Shown one piece after another: positions 39,495 through 49,828 of a stretch of DNA of 64,000 bases. The translations under genes were made by a program, and so were the position numbers. The DNA comes from Saccharospirillum salsuginis (lineage in GTDB: Bacteria > Pseudomonadota > Gammaproteobacteria > Pseudomonadales > Natronospirillaceae), in the NCBI RefSeq assembly GCF_014651855.1, contig NZ_BMXR01000003.1, forward strand, positions 310,001 to 374,000. The letters are read 5' to 3'. Under the pieces are notes generated by a model. It saw nothing but the letters and a program-made list of their open reading frames with translations, was not told the origin of the DNA and ran no database searches. How positions within the stretch are numbered: the first letter of the stretch is position 1; the number at the start of each line of letters is the position of its first letter.

Positions 39495-39603
39495 CCTGAG
39501 ACGGGGGTAGCCCTCCCTGGGGCCGCCATGAACCCGTCCATGGGGGCTTGACGGCAGCATCCCTGCTGCCCACATCCCCTGGGAGGGCTACCCCCGCCTC
39601 AGG
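39495..39603 (-). repeat. Structured dispersed repeat, copy C (sense -)
   Basis: Arms 39495-39522 and 39576-39603 pair over 28 positions with two exceptions: one is U-G on the minus strand, one is A-A. The 53-base core (39523-39575), read on the minus strand, has P2 (GGCAGC-AGGGAT-GCTGCC) and P3 (CCC-ATGGAC-GGG). It lies between dprA and tsaC, both on the minus strand, and is in sense with them. The rest of the 389-base gap shows no gene. Confidence 0.88.
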
Positions 39604-39777
39604 AGCTTATTGCCGTGCCAACCTACAGCCCTCCCAGGGTTGGGGAGAGGGTGCTGCGGTTTGTGGCACTATCCCAGTTGTATCCCAGTTGTTGGATTCC
39701 GCCCTATGGGCCACCGAAGCCGGGGTGCCGGACCAGACGTACCGATCCAACCTACGTTAGCCGGTGCGGTACCATAC

Positions 39778-40878
39778 CTACAATCGGCTATAACCCCCGG
39801 GCTGCTGCTGAATCCAGCCGGCCAACTCCAGTTCCAGCAACGGCTCCAGCAGGGCGTGCGAGGCACAGTCCAGATGGTCACTGAGCACATCCAGCGGCTG
39901 GGGTTCGGCTGAGAGCAGGGTGAGCAGACGTTGTTGCATGTCCGGTAATTCTGGATCGGGTTTCGGATCGACTGTGATTTGAGGGGTGGGTGGCTGATGA
40001 CAGGGATGCAGTGACGTCAGCAGGTCCTCGGCTTTGGACAGCAGGTAGGCGCCGTCCTGAATCAGCCGGTGGCAGCCGGCGGCGTTGGGGTTGTTGATGT
40101 CACCGGGGATCGCATAAACATCGCGACCCTGGTCGAGGGCGTGTTCGGCGGTGATCAGCGAACCGCTGCGTTCGGCGGCCTCGACCACGACGACGGCGTC
40201 GCTGAGCCCGCTGATGATGCGGTTGCGGCGCGGGAAATGACCCGGTTTGGGTTGGGTGCCCAACGGATGTTCGGAGATCAGGGCACCCTGACGGGCGATG
40301 CGCTCGAACAGGGTGCGGTGGTTGCGCGGGTAGACGACGTCCACGCCACAGCCGAGTACGGCCAGTGTCTGACCACCGCTGTCCAGGGCGCCTTCGTGCG
40401 CACAGCCGTCGATGCCCGCCGCGCCGCCGCTGGTGATGACGAACCCGGCCCGGCAGATATCCCGCCCCAGGGTCTGGGCGTTGCGACGGGCGGACAGGCT
40501 GGCGCTGCGGCTGCCGACGACACCGATTTGCGGCCGGTTGAGCAGGCTCGGGTCACCGGTTAACCAGAGCAACAGGGGCGGGTCGTCGATCTGGTTCAGC
40601 AGTTCCGGGTAATGTTCACACTGAAAGCTGACCAGATGATGGTCGGGGGCTTCGGCCCAGCGCATCTGTTCCAGGGCGCGGCGGTGGATGGGGTGCTGTT
40701 CGCCCAGATACTGCATTTCGCGCAGTACGGCCTTGATCGACTCGGGCAGAGGCCAGCGTTCCGGGTGGGTGATCAGGTCGTCGGGGTGATCGACCAGGTT
40801 GAGCAATTGATGGCAGCGCTTCAGGCCGAGGCCGGGTGTCATTACCCAGCGCAGCCAGCTCAGACGTTCGTCCGGCAT
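39778..40878 (-). CDS. dprA: DNA processing protein DprA
   Basis: From ATG 40878, with AAGGAG seven bases upstream, the product is 366 aa. It has a SAM-like N-terminal region, a Rossmann-like core with IGVVGSRSASLSARRNAQ, SGGAAGIDGCAHEGAL and PRRNRIISGLSDAVVVVEAA, and a C-terminal winged-helix (DML1-type) domain. DprA loads RecA on incoming single-stranded DNA in natural transformation. It lies 74 bases downstream of the LysM gene on the same strand, as in Pseudomonas. Confidence 0.93.
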   Translation of the reverse strand: MPDERLSWLRWVMTPGLGLKRCHQLLNLVDHPDDLITHPERWPLPESIKAVLREMQYLGEQHPIHRRALEQMRWAEAPDHHLVSFQCEHYPELLNQIDDPPLLLWLTGDPSLLNRPQIGVVGSRSASLSARRNAQTLGRDICRAGFVITSGGAAGIDGCAHEGALDSGGQTLAVLGCGVDVVYPRNHRTLFERIARQGALISEHPLGTQPKPGHFPRRNRIISGLSDAVVVVEAAERSGSLITAEHALDQGRDVYAIPGDINNPNAAGCHRLIQDGAYLLSKAEDLLTSLHPCHQPPTPQITVDPKPDPELPDMQQRLLTLLSAEPQPLDVLSDHLDCASHALLEPLLELELAGWIQQQPGGYSRL

Positions 40879-40952
40879 GGACAGCTCCTTCTGTGGTTGG
40901 GGAGCCTCCGACTGCATCCTTGAGGCTCCCGTCTATCGGTATTCGGTTAGGG

Positions 40953-42041
40953 TCAGAACCCGGGCGAGCTCACTGTGTCACCGACGCTCATCGGCATGTC
41001 GGCTTCCAGAATCAGGCCGTACGAGACACGGTCGAAGACGCGGAAGATCATCATCAGGCCGGCATCCTGACCGGGCAGCTGCAGACGATCCCCGGTGACC
41101 GGGTCGGTCACACGACCTCCCTGCTGGAAGACACGAAAGATATTGCCGGGCTCGACGCCTTCGCGTTCGCCACGGTTGACGATCACCACGTCGAACTGGC
41201 CAATGCTCTTGACGCCCCGGGCGACGCGCAGAATCTCGCCCTCGACGCCTTCGGGCGGTTCGCTGGGGTAGAAAACGGCACTGAGCAGCGCTTCGTCCGA
41301 CGGCAGCAGGCGGTCTTCCAGCATGATTTGCTGGTTGGAGCGCTGCAATGTCATGGTGCCGATGTCCCGCGCCGTGGTCTCGAGACGCGCCTGGCCGAGT
41401 TCGATGGCTTCGAAGCCCAGGGATTCGCGGGTTTCGGGGTCGATCAGTTCCTCACCCTGGCGGTAAATCTGGTATACGCGCAGGTCCTCGTCGAAATCGC
41501 CCCGGCCGTAGACGGTGTCGCCGGCACCCATAAGCAACCGGCCTTCCAGGCCACTGACAATGTAGGGGGCGGTTATGAGGGTGTCTTCGGCGACGACGCG
41601 GTTACCGGACAGGAAACCCTCGACGTGTTCGCGCGGGATGGCCGGAATGGCGCCGAAAATCGGTGTGATGCGCGCCGTGGGGCGCAGTTTGACGACTCCG
41701 CCTTCGGCGTCGTCCGGCGAGACCCGCAATGTACGCGATTCCGCACCGCGCGACAGGGTGGTCAAACGGCGTTCACCGTCGACCATGATCAGGCCGATGA
41801 CATCACCGGGGTAAATCAAATGGGGGTTTTCGATCTGGGGGTTGATGTACCAGATGTCCTGCCATTTCCACGGGTCTTCCAGGAACATTTTGGCGATGTC
41901 CCAGAGCGTGTCGCCCTTGACCACCACGTAGCGGTCCGGCACGTCCTGATTGATGGCGACCCGGTCGCCCGTGGCATCTTCCGCCCACGACGAAACAGAG
42001 CCTAGGCAAAGGACGAGTAAGGCTGCGATGAATTTCCTCAT
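40953..42041 (-). CDS. LysM-domain envelope protein
   Basis: From ATG 42041 the product is 362 aa. It has a Sec signal peptide (LCLGSVSSWAED), one LysM domain (about 36-88: YVVVKGDTLWDIAKMFLEDP) for peptidoglycan binding, and a beta-rich C-terminal part. A homologue stands between def and dprA in Pseudomonas. Its exact role is unknown, probably at the cell wall. It diverges from def across a 330-base region. Confidence 0.85.
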   Translation of the reverse strand: MRKFIAALLVLCLGSVSSWAEDATGDRVAINQDVPDRYVVVKGDTLWDIAKMFLEDPWKWQDIWYINPQIENPHLIYPGDVIGLIMVDGERRLTTLSRGAESRTLRVSPDDAEGGVVKLRPTARITPIFGAIPAIPREHVEGFLSGNRVVAEDTLITAPYIVSGLEGRLLMGAGDTVYGRGDFDEDLRVYQIYRQGEELIDPETRESLGFEAIELGQARLETTARDIGTMTLQRSNQQIMLEDRLLPSDEALLSAVFYPSEPPEGVEGEILRVARGVKSIGQFDVVIVNRGEREGVEPGNIFRVFQQGGRVTDPVTGDRLQLPGQDAGLMMIFRVFDRVSYGLILEADMPMSVGDTVSSPGF

Positions 42042-42371
42042 GGCCTGTTTCCCTATACAATGCAACGCCGACGGTGGCTGGCCGCAGGCTATGGAATGGG
42101 TTTTTATCGGCAAAACCCGGTTACACCGGGTTAAGAGTGAACACTTTTAGTTTAGCAGTCAATCGCTTGGCGAAACATCTTAAAGCCCACTCTCAGCTGT
42201 GACCACGGCAGATAGTTGCGAAATTGCGAGCGATGTCACACTTGCACACATCCCCGACATAGCCCAAAGCTATGAATTGAAACGAAATCCCCTAATTGAA
42301 CACACAATGATCAGCTCCATAATGTAGAATAACGATCATTGGCAATACGACAGATTAATTCAGGTACTACC
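42042..42371. other. Divergent promoter region between LysM gene and def
   Basis: The 330 bases are AT-richer than the genes and must contain both promoters. A plausible element near def is the AT-rich stretch around 42315-42340 (AATGTAGAATAACGATC), but I would not fix -35 and -10 boxes. No gene or repeat was seen. Confidence 0.4.
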
Positions 42372-42878
42372 ATGGCAAAACTCGATATCCTCGAATACCC
42401 CGACCCGCGTCTGCGCACGGTCGCCAAACCCGTCGCCGAGGTGGATGATCGCATCCGCACGCTGGCGAAAGACATGCTCGAAACCATGTACGACGCCCCC
42501 GGTATCGGCCTGGCGGCCTCTCAGGTGAACGTTCATGAGCGTGTGATCGTTGTCGACGTGTCCGAAGACCAGACCGACCCGCACGTGTTCATCAACCCGG
42601 AATACGAAAAACTGGGCAACACCATCGAATACCAGGAAGGCTGCTTGTCGATTCCGGGTTTTTACGAGCAGGTGTCCCGGTCCGACAAAATCCGGGTGAC
42701 CGCCCTGAATACCAAGGGCGAGACATTCGAGATGGAGGCGGACGACCTGCTGGCGATCTGCATCCAGCACGAAATCGACCACCTCGACGGCAAGCTGTTC
42801 GTCGACTACCTGTCGAACCTGAAGCGCAACCGCATCCGCAAGAAGCTGGAGAAGCAGCACCGGATGGCGGTGAGCTGA
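42372..42878 (+). CDS. def: Peptide deformylase
   Basis: The 168-aa metalloenzyme removes the formyl group from nascent peptides. All three motifs are present: [18 protein letters not shown] (metal-binding Cys) and [12 protein letters not shown] (HExxH). Length matches E. coli Def. ATG 42372 gives the usual [15 protein letters not shown] start. fmt begins three bases after its stop, the classic def-fmt pair. Confidence 0.96.
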   Translation: MAKLDILEYPDPRLRTVAKPVAEVDDRIRTLAKDMLETMYDAPGIGLAASQVNVHERVIVVDVSEDQTDPHVFINPEYEKLGNTIEYQEGCLSIPGFYEQVSRSDKIRVTALNTKGETFEMEADDLLAICIQHEIDHLDGKLFVDYLSNLKRNRIRKKLEKQHRMAVS

Positions 42879-42881
42879 TCG

Positions 42882-43847
42882 ATGGGATTGAACGTCGTAT
42901 TTGCCGGAACACCGGATTTCGCCGCCGAACACCTCAAAGCCGTTCTCGATTCCCCTCACCGGGTGGTGGGGGTCTATACCCAACCGGACCGACCCGCCGG
43001 CCGGGGACGCAAACTGATGCCCTCACCGGTGAAGGCCGTGGCCGAAACGGCCGGAATCCCGGTCCATCAGCCGGCCTCCTTCAAGGAACCCGGCGCCATC
43101 GAACAGTTGTCGGCCTTGAACGCGGACCTTATGATCGTGGTCGCCTACGGGCTGTTGCTGCCCCAAAGCGTTCTGGATACGCCGCGACTGGGCTGCATCA
43201 ACGTGCACGCCTCCCTGTTGCCGCGTTGGCGCGGCGCCGCTCCGATCCATCGAGCCTTGCTGTCCGGCGATGAACGCACCGGCGTCACCATCATGCAGAT
43301 GGACAAGGGCCTGGATACGGGCGATATGCTGCTCAAGTCCGAGTGCGCCATCGACCCGCGTGAAACCAGTGCGAGCCTGCACGACAAGCTCATCGAACTT
43401 GGACGCCCGGCCCTGATCGACGCCCTCGACGGGCTCGAAGCCGGCCAACTCATCCCCGAACCCCAGGACAACAGCCAGGCTACTTACGCCCACAAGCTGA
43501 GCAAAGCCGAAGGCGAGATCGACTGGCACCAGTCCGCCCAGGCCATCGACCGGCAGATTCGCGGTCTGACACCCTGGCCGGGTGCGTACACCCGGTGGCA
43601 GGGGCAGACAGTGCGTATCCATGATGCCGAAGCCATAGACCGGACGCACCCCGGCGAGCCCGGCCACCTGGTCGTCGAACGCGACCGCCTGTTGGTCGTG
43701 TGCGGTGAGCAATGCCTGGAGCTTCGTACACTGCAACTGCCCGGCAAGAAAGCCATGGCCATTCGCGACGTGCTCAACGCCCGCCGCGACGCCTTCGAAC
43801 AGCATCCCCATTTTTCAAAAAACAGTGGAGACACCCGCGCCACATGA
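42882..43847 (+). CDS. fmt: Methionyl-tRNA formyltransferase
   Basis: The 321-aa enzyme formylates initiator Met-tRNA with 10-formyl-tetrahydrofolate. The catalytic segment HASLLPRWRGAAPIHRAL and FAGTPDFAAEHL at the start are diagnostic; a C-terminal OB-like domain follows. The stop overlaps the rsmB start in an ATGA arrangement. Confidence 0.95.
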   Translation: MGLNVVFAGTPDFAAEHLKAVLDSPHRVVGVYTQPDRPAGRGRKLMPSPVKAVAETAGIPVHQPASFKEPGAIEQLSALNADLMIVVAYGLLLPQSVLDTPRLGCINVHASLLPRWRGAAPIHRALLSGDERTGVTIMQMDKGLDTGDMLLKSECAIDPRETSASLHDKLIELGRPALIDALDGLEAGQLIPEPQDNSQATYAHKLSKAEGEIDWHQSAQAIDRQIRGLTPWPGAYTRWQGQTVRIHDAEAIDRTHPGEPGHLVVERDRLLVVCGEQCLELRTLQLPGKKAMAIRDVLNARRDAFEQHPHFSKNSGDTRAT

Positions 43848-45133
43848 GCGACGTCCGAGTTCTGGCCGCTAAAACCTTAGTGCAAGTGGTCGACGGCGGC
43901 CGCTCGCTGAACGACTTGATTCCCCAATACCGCGCCGAACTGGACCCGAGCCAGGGTGGTTTCTACCAGCAGCTGGTCTACGGTGCCTTGCGCCACTACC
44001 TGTCCCTCGACGAACTCGCCCGTCGACTGCTGAACAAACCCATTCAGCGCAAGGAGCGGGTGGTGCACATGCTGCTCGTGCTCGGCATCTACCAACTGTG
44101 GAAACTCGACCTGCCCGAACACGCCGCCATTTTCGAAACCGTCGACGCCACCAAACCGCTGAAAAAACCCTGGGCCAAAGGCGTCCTCAACGCCGCCCTG
44201 CGCCGGTTTACCCGTGAAAGCGACGCCCTGCTCGACAAACTCCAGAACCGCGAAGGCTACCCCGGCTGGATGGCCCGCGCCCTGCGCCAGGACTACCCCG
44301 ACCACTGGCAGGCGATTCTCGCCAACGGCAACCTCCAGGGCCCGATGACCCTGCGCATCAACGAACGCCGCCAAAGCCGCGAGGAATGGCTCGCCCGTGC
44401 CGACACCGAAGGCCTCGCCGCAACACCGTGCGAACCGACACCCTCGGCTGCCACATTGGCCGAGGCCGCCCCGGTCCAGGCCATCCCCGGTTTCGTCGAC
44501 GGCGATGTCAGCGTCCAGGACGAAGCCGCCCAGCAATGCACCTGGCTGCTCGCCCCGCAGAACGGCGAGCGCATCCTCGACGCCTGCGCCGCCCCCGGCG
44601 GCAAGACCGGTCACCTGCTCGAACGCGCCGACATCGACCTCACCGCGCTCGACATCGACCCCGCCCGCCTCGACCGCGTGCGCGAAAACCTAGACCGCCT
44701 TAACCTCAACGCCAACCTGGTCGCCGCGGACGCATCCGACCTCAAAGCCTGGTGGGACGGCCAACCCTTCGACCGCATCCTGCTCGACGCCCCCTGCTCC
44801 GGCAGTGGCGTCATCCGCCGCCACCCCGACATCAAACTGCTGCGCAAACCCAAGGACGTCGACTTCCTCACCCAGGTCCAGGCCCACCTCCTCAAACGCC
44901 TGTGGACCACACTAAAACCCGGCGGTCGACTCCTCTATGCCACCTGCTCGATCTTTCAACGCGAAAACAGCGCACAGATCCAGGCGTTTCTCGACAAGAC
45001 CGACGACGCCCGTCTTGTACCGCTTGAGCTGACAGGTGACGCCGAGGTACCCGTCGGGGTACAGTGGCTGCCGCAACCCAATGGGCATGATGGGTTTTAT
45101 TTCGCGTTGATTGAAAAAACAACGACCGGTTGA
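43844..45133 (+). CDS. rsmB: 16S rRNA (cytosine-967-C5)-methyltransferase
   Basis: From ATG 43844 the product is 429 aa: an N-terminal NusB-like domain and a SAM-dependent RsmB/Fmu methyltransferase domain with DACAAPGGKTGHLLE, the catalytic DAPCSGSGVIRRHPD and YATCSIFQRENS. It modifies C967 of 16S rRNA. It overlaps fmt by four bases; repeat copy D follows before trkA. Confidence 0.95.
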   Translation: MSDVRVLAAKTLVQVVDGGRSLNDLIPQYRAELDPSQGGFYQQLVYGALRHYLSLDELARRLLNKPIQRKERVVHMLLVLGIYQLWKLDLPEHAAIFETVDATKPLKKPWAKGVLNAALRRFTRESDALLDKLQNREGYPGWMARALRQDYPDHWQAILANGNLQGPMTLRINERRQSREEWLARADTEGLAATPCEPTPSAATLAEAAPVQAIPGFVDGDVSVQDEAAQQCTWLLAPQNGERILDACAAPGGKTGHLLERADIDLTALDIDPARLDRVRENLDRLNLNANLVAADASDLKAWWDGQPFDRILLDAPCSGSGVIRRHPDIKLLRKPKDVDFLTQVQAHLLKRLWTTLKPGGRLLYATCSIFQRENSAQIQAFLDKTDDARLVPLELTGDAEVPVGVQWLPQPNGHDGFYFALIEKTTTG

Positions 45134-45171
45134 GCAAGTCGGGAAACCTGCCTGTGATGACCAGCGGCGGA

Positions 45172-45268
45172 TGCCCGGGATGCTCATCCAGGGATGTGGG
45201 CAGCATGGATGCTGCCGTCAAGCCCCCATGGACGGGTTCACGGCGACCCTGGAGGAGCGTCCCGGGCA
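45172..45268 (+). repeat. Structured dispersed repeat, copy D (sense +)
   Basis: Arms 45172-45193 and 45247-45268 pair over 22 positions with two exceptions (one U-G, one A-G); pairing can continue outward less well. The 53-base core (45194-45246) has P2 (GGCAGC-ATGGAT-GCTGCC, 45199-45216) and P3 (CCC-ATGGAC-GGG). It lies between rsmB and trkA, in sense with both. TTCCTGGCACC follows the right arm, as in copy A. Confidence 0.88.
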
Positions 45269-45318
45269 GCCTCCGTGGGTTCCTGGCACCGTACTAACTG
45301 TTCCCGAAAGGACACTTC

Positions 45319-46695
45319 GTGAAAATCATATTACTCGGCGCCGGCCAGGTGGGTTCCACACTGGCGGAGAACCTGGCCAGCGAAGACAACGACATCACCA
45401 TCGTCGATACCGACGGTGAACGACTGCGTGAAATGCAGGACCGCCTCGACATCCGAACCATCAACGGCCTGGCCTCCCTGCCCGATGTCCTCGCCCAGGC
45501 CGGCGCCGAAGACGCCGACCTGCTGATTGCCGTCACCAACAGCGACGAAGTCAACATGGCCGCCTGCCAGGTCGCCTATACCCTCTACCGGACGCCGACC
45601 AAAATCGCCCGCATCCGCAACCCCCAGTACACCCGCTACAGCGAAAAACTCTTCTGCCCCGAGGCCGTCCCGGTCGACGTCCTGATCAGCCCCGAGCAAC
45701 TGGTCACCAACTACATTCGCCGCCTGATCGAAACACCCGGCGCCCTGCAGGTGCTCGACTTCGCCGATGGCAAACTGCAGCTGGTCGCGGTCAAGGCCTA
45801 CCACGGCGGTCCGCTGGTCGGGCAGGAACTGCGGTTCCTCAAACAACACATGCCCTCCGTCCAGACCCGGGTCGCCGCCATCTTCCGCAAGGACCGACCC
45901 ATCATCCCTCGCGGCTCCACCGTCATCGAAGCCGAGGACGAAGTCTTCTTCATCGCCGGCAAGTCCGATATCCGTGCCGTGATGAGCGAACTGAGACGCA
46001 AGGAAAGCAATTACAAACGCATCATCATCGCCGGGGGCGGCAACATCGGCTACCGGCTCGCGGCCGACCTGGAAACACGCTATTCGGTGAAGATACTGGA
46101 ACGGTACGAGGAGCGCTGTCGCTGGCTGAGTGAAAACCTCAATCATTGCATTGTGCTGAAGGGCGACGCGTCCGACCAGGAGCTGCTGCTCGACGAGAAC
46201 ATCGAGGATACCGACATCTTCCTGGCTCTGACCAACGACGACGAGGCCAACATCATGGCCTCGATGCTGGCCAAGCGGCTGGGCGCGCGCAAGGTGATGA
46301 CGCTGATCAACAACTCAGCCTATGTCGACCTGGTTCAGGGCGGTGAAATCGATGTCGCCATCTCCCCGTCGCAAACCACCATCGGCAGCCTGCTGACCCA
46401 CGTGCGACGCGGCGACATCGTCAATGTTCACTCCTTGCGCCGGGGCGCGGCCGAGGCGATCGAGGCGATCGCGCACGGGGATCGCAACTCATCGAAAGTG
46501 GTCGGGCGGGCGATCGAAGACATCGACTTGCCGGAAGGCTGTACCATCGGTGCCATCGTGCGCGATGAAACCGTATTGATCGCCCAGGGCGACATGGTCA
46601 TCGAGTCGGACGACCATGTGATCCTGTTCCTGATCGACAAGCGGCGCATTACCGATGTCGAGCGGTTGTTCCAGGTCGGCCTGACCTTCTTTTAA
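45319..46695 (+). CDS. trkA: Trk potassium uptake NAD-binding regulatory protein
   Basis: The 458-aa cytoplasmic protein has two RCK modules, each with a Rossmann nucleotide site ([18 protein letters not shown] and [19 protein letters not shown]) and a TrkA-C domain. It gates the TrkH channel. The start is GTG 45319, preceded by GAAAGGAC. trkH lies 41 bases downstream. Confidence 0.95.
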   Translation: MKIILLGAGQVGSTLAENLASEDNDITIVDTDGERLREMQDRLDIRTINGLASLPDVLAQAGAEDADLLIAVTNSDEVNMAACQVAYTLYRTPTKIARIRNPQYTRYSEKLFCPEAVPVDVLISPEQLVTNYIRRLIETPGALQVLDFADGKLQLVAVKAYHGGPLVGQELRFLKQHMPSVQTRVAAIFRKDRPIIPRGSTVIEAEDEVFFIAGKSDIRAVMSELRRKESNYKRIIIAGGGNIGYRLAADLETRYSVKILERYEERCRWLSENLNHCIVLKGDASDQELLLDENIEDTDIFLALTNDDEANIMASMLAKRLGARKVMTLINNSAYVDLVQGGEIDVAISPSQTTIGSLLTHVRRGDIVNVHSLRRGAAEAIEAIAHGDRNSSKVVGRAIEDIDLPEGCTIGAIVRDETVLIAQGDMVIESDDHVILFLIDKRRITDVERLFQVGLTFF

Positions 46696-46736
46696 TCGAT
46701 TCACCCTGCGGCCCTACGGAAGGAGCGGATTCGCCC

Positions 46737-48185
46737 ATGCATTTGCGACTGATCACCAAGGTACTCGGCCTGTTGTTGATGGTGTTCAGCCTCTCCATGC
46801 TGCCGTCGGTGCTGGTGTCGTTCATCTACAACGACGGCATCCACGACGCCTTTATTCTCGGGTTCCTGATCACCCTGTTCACCGGGTTCGCCATCTGGAT
46901 ACCGGTCCGTCATCACCAGGCGGACCTGCGGACCCGGGACGGGTTTGTCATCACCGTCTTGTTCTGGGTGGTGCTCGGGCTCGCCGGCTCGATACCCATC
47001 ACCCTGGCACCGGCCGCCACCGAGACCTTTACCGACTCCTTCTTTGAAAGCTTTTCCGGGCTGACCACCACCGGAGCCACGGTGATCACCGGTCTGGATG
47101 AACTGCCCAAGAGCCTGCTGTTCTACCGTCAGCAACTGCAGTGGATGGGCGGCATGGGCATCATCGTATTGGCGGTGGCCGTCCTGCCGATGCTGGGTAT
47201 CGGCGGCATGCAGCTGTACCGGGCCGAGACACCCGGCCCGATGAAGGACGCCAAGCTGACGCCGCGCATCGCCGAGACCGCCAAGGCGTTGTGGTACATC
47301 TATTTCTCGCTGACGCTGGTCTGCACACTGGCCTATTGGGCCGCAGGCATGACGCTGTTCGACGCCATTTCGCACAGTTTCTCGACCGTCGCCATTGGCG
47401 GGTTTTCCACGCACGACGCCAGTATCGGCTACTTCGACAGTCCGGCCATCGAGCTGATCGCCGTTGTCTTCATGATCCTGTCGGCTGCGAATTTCGGGTT
47501 GCATTTCGTCGCCTGGCGCAGCCGCAGCGTGAAACATTACCTCCTCGACCCCGAATACCGGACCTTCCTGATGATCGTCGCGGGTCTGTCGGTCATGACT
47601 ATCGGGCTCCTGGTGTTTACCCGAACGTATGATCCGGTCACCTCGGTTCGCTATGGCTTGTTCGAAGCCGTCTCGATACTGACCACGACCGGCTTCGGTA
47701 CCGCCGACTTCGCGCTCTGGCCGCTGTTCGGCCCCTTCATGTTGATTCTTGCGTCGTTTGTCGGGGGCTGTGCGGCCTCGACCGCCGGCGGTATCAAAGT
47801 CATCCGCTCCATGCTGTTGATGAAACAGGGGTTGCGTGAAATCAAGCGGCTGATCCATCCCAACGGCGTCTTCCCGTTGAAAGTCGGCAAGCGTCCGGTC
47901 GGCGACCGGGTGATCGAAGCCGTCTGGGGCTTTTTCAGCATGTATATCCTGGTTTATGCACTGATCCTGTTCGGCCTGCTGGCCACCGGCATGGACTTCC
48001 CGACCTCCTGGTCCGCCGTCGCCGCCTCGTTGAACAACCTGGGCCCGGGTCTCGGCAGCGTCGCCGCTCATTACGGCGCCATACCGGACACCGCCAAATG
48101 GTTACTGTGCATCGCCATGCTGCTCGGCCGTCTGGAAGTCTTCACCCTGCTGGTCCTGTTCTCACCGCAATTCTGGCGCAGTTAA
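46737..48185 (+). CDS. trkH: Trk potassium uptake membrane protein
   Basis: The 482-aa inner-membrane protein has repeated membrane-pore-membrane units, with selectivity-filter segments such as GLTTTGATVI, STVAIGGFST, TTTGFGTADF and NNLGPGLGSV. It takes up K+ with TrkA and is important in osmotic adjustment. GAAGGAG precedes the ATG. A REP-like sequence follows. Confidence 0.94.
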   Translation: MHLRLITKVLGLLLMVFSLSMLPSVLVSFIYNDGIHDAFILGFLITLFTGFAIWIPVRHHQADLRTRDGFVITVLFWVVLGLAGSIPITLAPAATETFTDSFFESFSGLTTTGATVITGLDELPKSLLFYRQQLQWMGGMGIIVLAVAVLPMLGIGGMQLYRAETPGPMKDAKLTPRIAETAKALWYIYFSLTLVCTLAYWAAGMTLFDAISHSFSTVAIGGFSTHDASIGYFDSPAIELIAVVFMILSAANFGLHFVAWRSRSVKHYLLDPEYRTFLMIVAGLSVMTIGLLVFTRTYDPVTSVRYGLFEAVSILTTTGFGTADFALWPLFGPFMLILASFVGGCAASTAGGIKVIRSMLLMKQGLREIKRLIHPNGVFPLKVGKRPVGDRVIEAVWGFFSMYILVYALILFGLLATGMDFPTSWSAVAASLNNLGPGLGSVAAHYGAIPDTAKWLLCIAMLLGRLEVFTLLVLFSPQFWRS

Positions 48186-48197
48186 AGCTTCTGCCCA

Positions 48198-48237
48198 GTA
48201 GGAGCGCATGGTCCGCACACGGGTCCCCTGCGCGGCC
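48198..48237 (+). repeat. REP-like sequence after trkH
   Basis: It begins GTAGGAGCGCA, the same start as the REP-like pair at 60931-61004 (GTAGGAGCGTA/C), and contains GCGCA...TGCGC that can pair. Only one arm of the usual doublet is present. It may be a decayed copy. Confidence 0.4.
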
Positions 48238-48323
48238 AAGCCGAATAGGCGCAATTTCGTTCAATCCTGTAAGAAATCGATCCGTTAACCTGCCCCGGTA
48301 TCAAACACAAAGGGAGACAATCT

Positions 48324-48797
48324 GTGCGTTACCACCTCGCCCAACTGAACCTCGCCACCTTCCGGAAACCCATGGAGGACCCGGTCAACGCGGATTTCGT
48401 CAATAATCTGGACCGGGTCAACGCCACCGCCGAGGCGCAACCGGGCTTCGTCTGGCGGCTGATCGGCGAAGGCAACGATGCCATGGACGTCCGCCTGTTC
48501 GAGAACCCGAATACCATCGTCAACCTCTCGGTCTGGGAGGACATCGAGTCCCTGTTCTACTTTGTCTACCAGAACCCCGCGCACCGCGACATCATGCGCC
48601 GGCGCAAGGAGTGGTTCGACAAGATGGACGTTCACATGGTGCTTTGGTGGGTGCCGGTCGGTCACACACCGACGCCGGCGGAAGCCAAAGCGCGACTGGA
48701 GCGACTAAAAGAAGCAGGGCCGACATCGGAGGCGTTCACCTTCAAGCGCTCCTACCCGGCTCCCATGGACTCCGCCGAGTCCGATACGGCCCGATGA
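48324..48797 (+). CDS. DUF3291 family protein
   Basis: The 157-aa cytoplasmic protein starts at GTG 48324 with AAAGGGAG upstream. It has the DUF3291 pattern: YHLAQLNLATFRKP at the start, WRLIGEGNDAMDVRLF and the Trp-rich HMVLWWVPVGHTPT. The fold is likely dimeric ferredoxin-like, related to antibiotic-biosynthesis monooxygenases, but the function is unknown. It sits between trkH and glyQ, on the same strand as both. Confidence 0.85.
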   Translation: MRYHLAQLNLATFRKPMEDPVNADFVNNLDRVNATAEAQPGFVWRLIGEGNDAMDVRLFENPNTIVNLSVWEDIESLFYFVYQNPAHRDIMRRRKEWFDKMDVHMVLWWVPVGHTPTPAEAKARLERLKEAGPTSEAFTFKRSYPAPMDSAESDTAR

Positions 48798-48866
48798 CCC
48801 TTCACCCCCGGATATGTATAATGCGGCGTTTCGATTCCCGACCATCCAGCTATCAGGATCTTCGCC

Positions 48867-49823
48867 GTGACCGAACAGACATCATCCAGCCTGAACACTT
48901 TCCAGGGGCTGATTCTGACCTTGCAGAAATACTGGGCCGACCAGGGCTGCGTCATTCTGCAGCCGCTCGATATGGAAGTGGGCGCCGGTACCAGTCATCC
49001 GGCCACCTTCCTGCGCGCCCTGGGCCCGGAGACCTGGAATGTGGCCTATGTGCAGCCCTCACGCCGGCCGACGGACGGTCGCTACGGTGAAAACCCGAAC
49101 CGTCTGCAGCACTACTACCAGTATCAGGTCATCCTGAAGCCGAACCCGAGCAACTTTCAGGAGCTGTACCTGGGCTCGTTGAAGGCCATCGGCATCGACC
49201 CGCTGGTGCACGACATCCGCTTCGTCGAGGACAACTGGGAAAACCCGACACTCGGCGCCTGGGGGCTGGGTTGGGAGATCTGGCTGAACGGCATGGAGGT
49301 GACCCAGTTCACCTACTTCCAGCAGGTCGGCGGCATCGAATGCTATCCGGTCTCCGGTGAGCTGACCTACGGTCTGGAGCGTCTGGCGATGTACATTCAG
49401 GACGTCGACAACGTCTATGACCTGATCTGGACCATCGGTCCGGACGGCTCCAAGGTGACCTACGGCGACGTTTATCTGCAGAACGAAATCGAGCAGTCGA
49501 CCTACAACTTCGAACACGCCGATGTCGACAATCTGTTCCGTCAGTTCGAATACCACGAAGGCGAAGCCCGGAAACTGATCGACACCGGCCTGCCGTTGCC
49601 GGCTTACGAGCAAATCCTCAAGGCCGGACACACCTTCAATCTGCTGGACGCCCGTCACGCCATTTCCGTGACCGAGCGCCAGCGCTATATCCTGCGTATC
49701 CGTACGCTGTCCCGCGACGTGGCGCAAGCCTACTACGACGCGCGCAAGGCCCTTGGTTTCCCGATGGCACCGAAGCACCTGCGCGATGAAATCCTCGGAG
49801 CGGACGCGGACAGCAAGGACTGA
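48867..49823 (+). CDS. glyQ: Glycyl-tRNA synthetase alpha subunit
   Basis: The 318-aa protein is the catalytic subunit of the bacterial alpha2-beta2 GlyRS. Typical stretches include [37 protein letters not shown] and [18 protein letters not shown]. The start is GTG 48867. glyS begins five bases after the stop. Confidence 0.97.
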   Translation: MTEQTSSSLNTFQGLILTLQKYWADQGCVILQPLDMEVGAGTSHPATFLRALGPETWNVAYVQPSRRPTDGRYGENPNRLQHYYQYQVILKPNPSNFQELYLGSLKAIGIDPLVHDIRFVEDNWENPTLGAWGLGWEIWLNGMEVTQFTYFQQVGGIECYPVSGELTYGLERLAMYIQDVDNVYDLIWTIGPDGSKVTYGDVYLQNEIEQSTYNFEHADVDNLFRQFEYHEGEARKLIDTGLPLPAYEQILKAGHTFNLLDARHAISVTERQRYILRIRTLSRDVAQAYYDARKALGFPMAPKHLRDEILGADADSKD

Positions 49824-49828
49824 CTACC

